DNA of 64,000 nucleotides, from NCBI RefSeq assembly GCF_028437565.1, contig NZ_JAMRYR010000001.1, positions 372,001 to 436,000 on the forward strand, in the 5' to 3' direction. This DNA comes from Actinomyces sp. B33 (GTDB lineage: Bacteria; Actinomycetota; Actinomycetes; Actinomycetales; Actinomycetaceae). Made by a program: the position numbers and the translations under genes. Of the stretch, positions 24,392 through 31,402 are shown piece by piece. Each line of letters opens with the position of its first letter. Position 1 is the first letter of the stretch. The notes under the pieces were generated by a model. It saw only the letters and a program-made list of their open reading frames with translations. It was not told the origin of the DNA and searched no databases.

Positions 24392-26878
24392 CTAGAAGTC
24401 GAAGTCTGTCGTGAAGGAACGTCTCAGCATGTAGTTGGCTTTCGAGAAGGTCTTCCATTGAGTCGTGTTGGGGATCGGCTCTTCGAGGCGCAGTTCGACC
24501 GGACGCAGATTGAAGTCATCGGCCTCCTGCGTGAGGTGAAGGACCGTGCTCTGGTACCTGTCGCGCGGCTCTTCAGATGTGCTCTCGAAGGTGAGGATTG
24601 GGGTATCGGAGATGAGTACCTCTCCAACGTAGAGTCCCAGACGAACCCGTCGGGCGTGAATCTTGTCTGTGACGGCCTCTCGTTGCGCGAGCTTCACGGC
24701 GAGCTGGCCCGTGGTGATCTTGTCAGTCTCGGGCATGAGGTCGACAGCGACGGGGCGGGTATCACTTGTGCGCTTCTTGTTGATGGCGACGACCGGAACA
24801 ACGATTTCCTGCAGGGAGGCACCGCCGTGGACGTATCGAGAACCCGGGCCGGGCATGCGGAGGCGATGGATCGACTTCGGGATCTGGATCTCGACATCTC
24901 CGGAGAGCCCCGCCTGCTCGGAGGTGAAGGTCATGAACGAGGACGAGGGAGCGAGTGCCTCCCCGAGGACGAAGCGACGATTCTTCATCGTGACGTGCTC
25001 GCCCTGCGCTTTGTCGGAAAGGTAGTAGGCGTCTTCGAGGGGGACATCCTGGTAGAGAAATCCATGATCGGCTGTGACGAAAATGTTCGTCGCGTTGGCG
25101 TTGGTCCATTTCTTCACGAGACGGACGAGCTCACGGATCGCATCGTCCGCCGCTTCAAATACGGTCGATTCGGAGGCAGGCTTATCACCAGCCGCATCGA
25201 TGCGGTTGTGGTAGACAAAAAAGACCGTGTGGCTCTTATATAGTTCGCGCATTTCCGACCCGTTCATGTTGAGGATGTCGGTTGCCTGGAGCGCGCATCC
25301 GTCGACGGTCTTGAGGATCTTGTCGCGATTGGCGGTTCCGTTACTTGGTTTTCCATCGACGAGTACGGGAAGTCCCTCAGGGGTCAGTTCAAGAGTTTCA
25401 TGAGGAAGAAGGGCTGCCATTCCAAGCTGAGTGTAGCTCGGTAACGCTCCGAATCGCGCGGAGAGAATCGCACTGAAACGGTCCTCTGAGCGGATACGCG
25501 ACGCGAACTCGTCTGCGATTTCGTAGCGCAGCGCATCTGAAATGATGACGACGGCTTTGTTCCGACCACCCGAAATGAGAGGAGCGACCTTCTCCTTGTA
25601 GAAGAGTGATTGCTTGGGAAGAGCTGTTGTCTTCCATTCGCTCATCGTGTCGAGAACCTGCTGCCAAGCCTGTCCAAGGCCGAAGAGGAAACGGTTCGCG
25701 TACTGCTTGTCGACCTCGGCCTTGAGCCCCTCGAGAGGATGGGGATTTTCAAGCATGCGATATGCCGTCGTAAAACGCCGGTAGAGCTGATCGATCATGA
25801 ACCATTCGGACTGGTATTTTTCGAGGCCCTCGGCGATGGAAGCGATCGACTCGGGCATCGCGGAGATCATGGCGAGCACATTCACAGCGTCGAGCAGTGC
25901 GAGGTAGAAGCCCTTGTACTGATCGTACCAGAGGCTTTCTTTGCGGCGAACGATGAGCTCGGCAACTTCGTTGCGCGTCATGGTTCGGTCGGCGATCGCG
26001 TCTGCGAGGCCGACGATGATTCTCTGATCGATCTCCTTGAAGATCATGCCCTCGATGAGATCGCGGAAGTCGATGTCATCGAGACTCGAGGCGATGTCCA
26101 GCTGGTCGGCCGCTCGTGAGGCGAGCTTCCTCATTGTGTCTTGAGCTCGCGTGTCGTATCGCAATGAGTAGAAGTCGGAGCGAATATTTCGGTACTGCTC
26201 CGAGTCGTCTGCTGCGAAGTCGTTCACGGCCAGACGGAATACCCAGAGGATGAAGTCGTCGATCGTGGGAGTCGAACTTTCATAACCGTAGATGTTCTTG
26301 AGTCCTGCCCAGAAGAAATCGTCAAGACCGAAGACCGCGAGTTCATCGAACTTCAACGTCGAACCATTCGCGTAGTCGATGAGGAGTTCGCGGACGATAT
26401 CTGTGAGTTTATGCCCGGAGGATTTGATGAGTACTTGGCACATCTTGGCCCTCATGCGCGCAGGATCATCGCCCCTGGCAAGAAGGTCCTCGAGCGCTTT
26501 CCTACGCCTCGCGGCGCCGAAGAACTTCTGATGAGCGTCGATAACAGGAAGGAGTGCAGGGTTGTTGATACCCAGCTCTCGTTGAAGCATCGCGGTCTTG
26601 TCGGCGGTGAAAACGTCGTAGGCAAGTTCGAGATCGAGAAGCCAGTTCTGCGTGTCGACGGGGGTCGTGCCGGGGCGATAGACGAGGTAGGCACCCTTCG
26701 AGTCTGACAGTAGCCTGTGCTTAATCCCGAATTCGTCACCGTCGACGCGGATGATATTGACTCCGTCGAGGTCGAGACCATCAAGCTCGTTCTCGTATTC
26801 GCCTTCGGAGTCGTGCCAGAAGACGATCCGATTCTGAGCGAGTCTCTCGCGCAGGTGCTGTGCGACTTCTCCGCTCAT
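24392..26878 (-). CDS. pglZ: BREX protein PglZ (alkaline-phosphatase-superfamily)
   Basis: An 828-residue PglZ. The N-terminal region reads RIVFWHDSEGEYENELDGL; the phosphatase-superfamily core has VVIISDALRYEIADEF near 445 and FVTADHGFLYQD near 603, both with the metal-binding Asp/His. PglZ is essential in BREX and is thought to act as a nuclease/phosphodiesterase or complex organiser with BrxB. ATG 26878 was chosen: GGAGGA lies 6 bases upstream and it overlaps the rhuM stop as ATGA. ATG 26884 two codons earlier sits directly on the ribosome site. Confidence 0.95.
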   Translation of the reverse strand: MSGEVAQHLRERLAQNRIVFWHDSEGEYENELDGLDLDGVNIIRVDGDEFGIKHRLLSDSKGAYLVYRPGTTPVDTQNWLLDLELAYDVFTADKTAMLQRELGINNPALLPVIDAHQKFFGAARRRKALEDLLARGDDPARMRAKMCQVLIKSSGHKLTDIVRELLIDYANGSTLKFDELAVFGLDDFFWAGLKNIYGYESSTPTIDDFILWVFRLAVNDFAADDSEQYRNIRSDFYSLRYDTRAQDTMRKLASRAADQLDIASSLDDIDFRDLIEGMIFKEIDQRIIVGLADAIADRTMTRNEVAELIVRRKESLWYDQYKGFYLALLDAVNVLAMISAMPESIASIAEGLEKYQSEWFMIDQLYRRFTTAYRMLENPHPLEGLKAEVDKQYANRFLFGLGQAWQQVLDTMSEWKTTALPKQSLFYKEKVAPLISGGRNKAVVIISDALRYEIADEFASRIRSEDRFSAILSARFGALPSYTQLGMAALLPHETLELTPEGLPVLVDGKPSNGTANRDKILKTVDGCALQATDILNMNGSEMRELYKSHTVFFVYHNRIDAAGDKPASESTVFEAADDAIRELVRLVKKWTNANATNIFVTADHGFLYQDVPLEDAYYLSDKAQGEHVTMKNRRFVLGEALAPSSSFMTFTSEQAGLSGDVEIQIPKSIHRLRMPGPGSRYVHGGASLQEIVVPVVAINKKRTSDTRPVAVDLMPETDKITTGQLAVKLAQREAVTDKIHARRVRLGLYVGEVLISDTPILTFESTSEEPRDRYQSTVLHLTQEADDFNLRPVELRLEEPIPNTTQWKTFSKANYMLRRSFTTDFDF

Positions 26879-27876
26879 TCGCATTCCTCCAGCTTCTTCT
26901 CTAGTTCCTTCAACGTCCGTGAGTCTTCCGCATCCGCGGCGAGGGCCTCCTGTCGCTTCCGGGCGGCATCGAATTCCACGTAGCGCTCTTCGGCAATCTG
27001 CTTCGCAACCTTTGCCTGGACCCGTCCGGCGTGCGTGAGCAACTCTCGTTCGTTGAAGTTCAAGAAAGCGTCCAAGCGCTCCTCCCAATCCCTCATCGTC
27101 ATCGCTCGACGCCTTTTAGCTTGATCCTCCGCGAAGTCGAGGTACATGGTGACGATTCGGTCAAGCTCCGTGATCTCCGCTGCATCGAGGTAGTTCTTGG
27201 CGACCACGACGTCGTGCTTCCGAACGACTAAACCGCTCCACGATGTGAGGCCCATGTTCGCCGCTGCAGGATCGCTGCGGAGAGAGACGATTTCGGCAGC
27301 GGTATGTCCGGTGACTGCCCAGAGCATCTTGTTTTGGACCTTTGCGAAGAATGCTTTGGCCGCGCCCGACTTCGGGTCGTAGTCGATGGCGGTCGCGTAG
27401 AGGTCGCGGATCTTCTGATAGAAGCGCTTCTCCGAGGCTCGGATGTCGCGGATGCGCTCCAACCACTCGTCGAAGTAGTCCCAGCCTTCCGCGCCCTTGA
27501 GGCGCGCGTCATCCATCGCGAAGCCTTTGATGAGGTACTCGCGCAGGACGCTCGTCGCCCACTGACGGAACTGGACGGCGCGAGGAGTCGTCACGCGGTA
27601 GCCGACCGCGAGAATCATGTCGAGGTTGTAGACCTTGAGGCGCCGTCGAACCTCGCGCTCCCCTTCTCGACGAACTATTAACTCTGAGTGAATAGTTGCT
27701 TCGTCGACTTCCCCGTCATCGAGGATGCGCCTGAGGATCTGCGCGATATTGGGCACCGAGGTCCCGTACAAGTCCGCCATTTCGGCCTGCGTGAGCCATA
27801 CTGTACCCTCCGAGGCTCGCAGTTGCATCTGCGAGCCATCGGCAGCGTTGTAGAGGATCAGTTCGCCGTCTTTCAT
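26875..27876 (-). CDS. rhuM: RhuM-family protein embedded in the BREX operon
   Basis: A 333-residue RhuM (virulence protein RhuM) family member. The N-terminal DNA-binding-like part reads VWLTQAEMADLYGTSVPNIAQI, and the family core is KVYNLDMILAVGYRV and FRQWATSVLREYL; a helical, charged C-terminus follows. It is coupled to pglZ by a 4-base overlap and follows the PglX C-terminal ORF by 29 bases, so it is part of the BREX transcript. RhuM proteins are frequent passengers of R-M and other defence islands. A regulatory or toxin role is plausible but unproven. Confidence 0.88.
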   Translation of the reverse strand: MKDGELILYNAADGSQMQLRASEGTVWLTQAEMADLYGTSVPNIAQILRRILDDGEVDEATIHSELIVRREGEREVRRRLKVYNLDMILAVGYRVTTPRAVQFRQWATSVLREYLIKGFAMDDARLKGAEGWDYFDEWLERIRDIRASEKRFYQKIRDLYATAIDYDPKSGAAKAFFAKVQNKMLWAVTGHTAAEIVSLRSDPAAANMGLTSWSGLVVRKHDVVVAKNYLDAAEITELDRIVTMYLDFAEDQAKRRRAMTMRDWEERLDAFLNFNERELLTHAGRVQAKVAKQIAEERYVEFDAARKRQEALAADAEDSRTLKELEKKLEECE

Positions 27877-27905
27877 CGTCGCCCTCCTCGTCTCATGCCG
27901 CCCTT

Positions 27906-28853
27906 TCAGTCACCGGAGCCTTTCAGGCCCTTGATGGTGATGAGGGCAGCGCCGAACTTGGGGTAGTTGAGGCGCACGCCGTCGTCGAGGTCGATCTCGA
28001 TGTTCTCGGTGGCCTTCGGATAGAGGATTTCACGTTCGTAGTCGCTGAGTTCGACGAGGATCGCGCGTATGCGGTCTGCTTCCTTCGCATCGCCGGAGCG
28101 TTCGGCCTGCTCCCTGTGCGTTTCGAGCTTCGTGATGTATTCGCGCAGGTAGCGCAGCACGACGGAGACCGTCGAGGGCACATAGCGGTGCATGTAGATG
28201 AGGGCGTTGAAGGAGCCCTTGGGGCTGGAGAAGAGCCAGTAGATGGGGCGCTTCTTGTAGCGCTGGACGTGATCGTCGTAGAAGGCCGAGGACATCTTGC
28301 GTTTCGTTGTCTTCACGAAGTAGTCGCGCAAGGTCTTCACGCCGAGGGTCTCGATGACATAGCGAAGATTCGCTTCAAAGTTCTCCTCGCCGAAGACGGT
28401 TCGGAGGAAGAGCCGGAACCGTTCGACGATGTCGTCGGCGAACCAGTCGCCGTCGAGCATCGGGATGACGTTGTCCTCATCCGGCATGAAGGTCGGGTTC
28501 GGAACCTTCGCAAGGTAGTCGGCGAGCGTCGCGCCCTGGTCGGCGAGGATCAGTCCCGGCGAGTCGAGGCTGTAGCGCCCGAACATGCATCCGACGGAGT
28601 AGGAGATGAGGTCGACGATCGAGGACTGGTCGAAGGCGGCGTCTCTCTCCTCCGGAGTCTTGTCGGGCCAGCTGAAGGCGGAGTTGTTCGTCAGTGAGAC
28701 GCGCTCGAGGGGGACGTAGGAGTCGATCTCGTCTTCGAGCCCGTAGAGTTTTGCGACCGCTTCATTGTTCTCGATCTCGAGGCGCTGCTGTTCGAGAGAC
28801 CGTTGCTTCCATTCCTCGCGGTGCTGCGCCACGATCTGTTCAAGGGTCTTCAC
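27906..28853 (-). CDS. pglX: PglX C-terminal part encoded as a separate ORF
   Basis: A 315-residue ORF that matches the C-terminal region of type 1 BREX PglX methyltransferases: a helical start with WKQRSLEQQRLEIENNEAVAK, then LYGLEDEI, PLERVSL and SVGCMFGRYSLDSPGL, and later FGEENFEANLRYVIETLG and KRPIYWLFSSPKGSFNALIYMH. It has no methyltransferase motifs. Together with the 873-residue N-terminal ORF it adds up to the usual ~1,190-1,230 residues of PglX. GTG 28853 has GAGG 7 bases upstream, so independent translation is possible. It is separated from the N-terminal ORF by a recombinase gene and an inverted specificity segment. Confidence 0.88.
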   Translation of the reverse strand: MKTLEQIVAQHREEWKQRSLEQQRLEIENNEAVAKLYGLEDEIDSYVPLERVSLTNNSAFSWPDKTPEERDAAFDQSSIVDLISYSVGCMFGRYSLDSPGLILADQGATLADYLAKVPNPTFMPDEDNVIPMLDGDWFADDIVERFRLFLRTVFGEENFEANLRYVIETLGVKTLRDYFVKTTKRKMSSAFYDDHVQRYKKRPIYWLFSSPKGSFNALIYMHRYVPSTVSVVLRYLREYITKLETHREQAERSGDAKEADRIRAILVELSDYEREILYPKATENIEIDLDDGVRLNYPKFGAALITIKGLKGSGD

Positions 28854-28854
28854 C

Positions 28855-28862
28855 TGGTTACC
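28855..28862. repeat. TGGTTACC motif at the PglX C-terminal boundary
   Basis: The octamer TGGTTACC lies just before the PglX-C start and recurs in the same orientation at 31395-31402, exactly where the inverted specificity segment and the pglX N-terminal ORF meet. AGGTTACC is at 28952. These may mark the ends of the inserted recombinase/cassette unit. An 8-mer alone is weak evidence. Confidence 0.4.
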
Positions 28863-28917
28863 TCACGAAGGTTCGTCGGGTCTCGGCTCCCCATGCGTCG
28901 GCAGGTGAGCCCCACGA

Positions 28918-28940
28918 GGGTAGCCATCCGGGTAGCCATT
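28918..28940. repeat. Recombinase arm-type repeat, left
   Basis: Two tandem GGGTAGCCAT units form a 23-bp element that recurs with one mismatch at 30199-30221, on the other side of the recombinase gene and in the same orientation. Short tandem repeats flanking a phage-type integrase gene are typical arm-binding sites. A perfect palindrome TTGATCGTGATCAA follows at 28939-28952. Confidence 0.75.
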
Positions 28941-28952
28941 GATCGTGATCAA
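28939..28952. other. 14-bp palindrome beside the recombinase arm site
   Basis: TTGATC-GT-GATCAA, perfect arms of 6 bp, between the left arm repeat and AGGTTACC. Its position fits a recombinase core site or an operator for the recombinase region; there is no direct proof. Confidence 0.45.
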
Positions 28953-28961
28953 GGTTACCTC

Positions 28962-30167
28962 TCAGAGTCCGAGTAGCTCCGCACTTGTTGCGAGTGCCGC
29001 GCGGGTCCTCGTCCGGTCCGTGTGCAGGTAGGACTGGGTACTGAGCACGGAGGAGTGCCCGAGGATCGCTTTGATGGTGGTCTCGTCGACGCCGCCGGAG
29101 AGGAGCATCGTGGCCGCCGTGTGGCGCGCTTCGTAGAGCAGGGGACGACGAGTGGTCCCGTCCGGGAGCGTGACGAGGATGCCGGCCTCGTCGACGAGGG
29201 CATACCACTGGCCCCTATCGAACTCGGCAGAGCGCGGGGAGCCGTCTTCTCTCGGCCACACCAGTCCGTGCGGGGAGTCGCATTGTCCTTTCCAGGTCCG
29301 GAGCTCGGCGGCGAGGCGGGGCGCGAGCGGTATGACTCGCGTACCCGCGCGAGTCTTCGGTCGAACGAGGTGGAATGCGCCTTCGATGGGGCGGGACTCA
29401 AAACCTCGAGGAACACGAAAACCACTCGCGGGGTTTCTGCGTTCCTTGTAGGGGAGGGCTTTGAGCTGCCAAGCGAGGGTCATGGTCTCGTCTTCGAGAT
29501 CGATCATGTCCCAGGTGAGACCCAGGGCTTCAGCTGGGCGAAGACCTTCGATGAGTGCGGCGATCCAACGGGAGGAGTCCGATCGCGATTCGGCGACCTC
29601 GAGGATCGCCTTCGCCTGTTCGACGCTGAGCGCTTGACGAGGCGAGACACCGACTCCGGGTCCAGGCGTCTCTCGCGCTCGGGAATTCACCAGGTAACCG
29701 TCGGCTACGGCGTCGACAAGAAGTTTGCGAAGGACGGCGTGAGTCCTCTGCATGGTCGTCAGGGCGAGCCCTTCCGCTTCTTGGTTCCTTGCCACCCTGC
29801 GGATGTCCACAGGAGTCAAGGAATCGAGCCGGATGTGACCGATCGTCGGGATAATCCAGCGAGTCACCGCGGAACGATCGGCGACGTAAGTCCCCGGACG
29901 AACAATCCGCTGCCGATGGTCGAGCCATGCATCAGCCCAGCATTTGACTGTGATCGTCGAGAAACTGGGAATCGGGCCTTCGGTGGAGATTCGCCGTTGA
30001 GCCTCTTCCAGGCGTCGTCGAGCCTCGGCCTCCGTCCGCGCCTTCAAGGTGAGCCGACGTCGAGTTCCCCGACTGGTCCACCCGTCTTCTATCGCGGCAA
30101 CCCATTGCCCTCGCGAGTTGCAGTAAATCGAACCGGTTCCCTTGCTGCGCTGCTTCGATGCCGACAT
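28962..30167 (-). CDS. Phage-type tyrosine recombinase/integrase inside the pglX locus
   Basis: A 401-residue integrase. Residues ~10-58 form an arm-DNA-binding domain (KGTGSIYCNSRGQWVAAIED), ~70-165 the SAM-like core-binding domain, and ~180-395 the catalytic domain. Catalytic residues seen are Arg in IEGLRPAEALGL (about 208), the ARHTAATML box, which lacks the usual first His as in many actinophage integrases, GHSSVLSTQ, and the Tyr nucleophile in TQSYLHTD. It lies between the two halves of PglX and beside the inverted specificity segment. It is therefore the obvious candidate enzyme for inverting pglX sequence or mobilising the unit. Confidence 0.93.
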   Translation of the reverse strand: MSASKQRSKGTGSIYCNSRGQWVAAIEDGWTSRGTRRRLTLKARTEAEARRRLEEAQRRISTEGPIPSFSTITVKCWADAWLDHRQRIVRPGTYVADRSAVTRWIIPTIGHIRLDSLTPVDIRRVARNQEAEGLALTTMQRTHAVLRKLLVDAVADGYLVNSRARETPGPGVGVSPRQALSVEQAKAILEVAESRSDSSRWIAALIEGLRPAEALGLTWDMIDLEDETMTLAWQLKALPYKERRNPASGFRVPRGFESRPIEGAFHLVRPKTRAGTRVIPLAPRLAAELRTWKGQCDSPHGLVWPREDGSPRSAEFDRGQWYALVDEAGILVTLPDGTTRRPLLYEARHTAATMLLSGGVDETTIKAILGHSSVLSTQSYLHTDRTRTRAALATSAELLGL

Positions 30168-30198
30168 GCATCATGATTACCGCTTTTCGGGAGTGCAA

Positions 30199-30221
30199 GG
30201 GTAGCCATCGGGGTAGCCATT
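30199..30221. repeat. Recombinase arm-type repeat, right
   Basis: 23-bp partner (22/23 identical, same orientation) of the element at 28918-28940, again two tandem GGGTAGCCAT units. It lies between the recombinase start codon and the inverted PglX segment. Confidence 0.75.
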
Positions 30222-30288
30222 TCATGAAGCCGACGCATGTAGCTAACCTTTTTGGCCTTCCGCGAGCTTGCCACAAGACGGCCAAGGA

Positions 30289-30321
30289 CTCACGGTTCAT
30301 GAAAGAGAACTATCCCGACGG
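30289..30321. repeat. 33-bp inverted repeat, outer boundary of specificity segment (silent side)
   Basis: Perfect inverted match to 32533-32565. It begins CTCACGGTTCATGAAAGAG and encodes the conserved SRFMKENYPDG stretch just after the NPPY motif. Homology to pglX starts exactly here, so it marks the swap boundary. Confidence 0.93.
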
Positions 30322-30697
30322 CAAGGCCGATCTGTTCGCGGCGTTTCTCGAACGTATCCCTGTCATGCTCCGACCCTACGGCTATATGGCCCAAGTGACG
30401 ATGCAGAGTTGGATGTTCCTCTCTTCATTCGAGAAGCTTCGAACCAAACTGCAGGACAACGGCGCGATCATTTCCATGGCACACCTGGACAACATGGTGA
30501 TGCGGATAGCCTTCGGAACATCCGCGACCGTCTGGCAGAAGCAGGGGCCTTCGACATGCACTGGAGCATACACATGGGTCACACTCGCCGACATCCAAGA
30601 CGGCAAGCCCAATAAATTCCCTCCAGACAACGAACGAAATGCGTTGGCATCTCGTGACAAATTCTTCAGAGTTGGTCAGGACACGATGGCCGTTCTT

Positions 30698-30731
30698 CCG
30701 GGCAGTCCGATCGTCTACTGGCTCAGTGAAA
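30698..30731. repeat. 34-bp inverted repeat within the specificity segment (silent side)
   Basis: Perfect inverted match to 32099-32132, encoding PGSPIVYWLSE. It is in the same register as the 257-bp repeat, with no indel between them. Confidence 0.9.
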
Positions 30732-30823
30732 AAATGCGTACATCCTTCGCTCTCAACCCGAGTCTTTCCAGCATCGCAGACCTTCGGCAGGGGCTTGCCA
30801 CAGCTGACAACAACCGTTTCCTC

Positions 30824-31080
30824 AGGGAGTGGTGGGAGGTGTCGTTCCGTCGTATCGCCTTCGCTTGCACCTCTCGTGAAGATGCCGCACGAAGCGGAGC
30901 TCGATGGTTCCCCTACAACAAGGGTGGCGACTTCCGGAAGTGGTACGGGAACCAGGAGTTCGTCGTCAACTGGGAGAACGACGGAGCCGAAATCCGTGTG
31001 TTTGGAACTGAAGACGGGGGTCGGCCCCGATCTCGACCCCAAAATACAGATACCTACTTTTCACCGTCTGTGTCATGGTC
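30824..31080. repeat. 257-bp perfect inverted repeat (silent side)
   Basis: Identical base for base to the reverse complement of 31750-32006, although the flanking sequences are diverged. It encodes from REWWEVSFRR through FSPSVSWS. Perfect identity over third codon positions points to recent or repeated recombination. Confidence 0.96.
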
Positions 31081-31394
31081 GAAGATCAGTAGTGGAGCTC
31101 CAGCTTTCCGCTATTACCCGAACGGATTTATCTTCGACGTTGCCGGAACTTCCATGTTCGTCGAGAGTCTGGACGACCACATTTCACTCCTATCATTCAG
31201 CAACTCTCGACTCGCATTTGAGCAGCTGTCGGCAATCGCGCCGACCCTCAACTTCGAAGTTGGACAAGTTTCCGGATTGCCGATCGTTCAACAACTATTA
31301 GATGAAAACCTAGAGTTTGTGTCCGTGTTGATCGACGAATCAAGAGAAGACTGGGATTCCTTCGAGCTCTCCTGGAGCTTCTCCTCGAATCCCT

Positions 31395-31402
31395 TGGTTA
31401 CC
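31395..31402. repeat. TGGTTACC motif at the tail-to-tail pglX junction
   Basis: Same octamer and orientation as 28855-28862. On the minus strand its GGTAACC supplies the TAA stop of the 873-codon PglX ORF. Confidence 0.4.

Noticed and set aside
30158-30288. ATG start giving the inverted PglX segment its own N-terminus
   Set aside because: The first ~44 codons overlap the recombinase start and resemble no PglX; no ribosome site. Treated as a silent cassette.
28855-31402. Precise excision between the two TGGTTACC octamers restoring a continuous pglX
   Set aside because: The distance (2,540 bp) is not a multiple of three and the N-terminal frame still meets TAA within the motif, so no in-frame fusion results.
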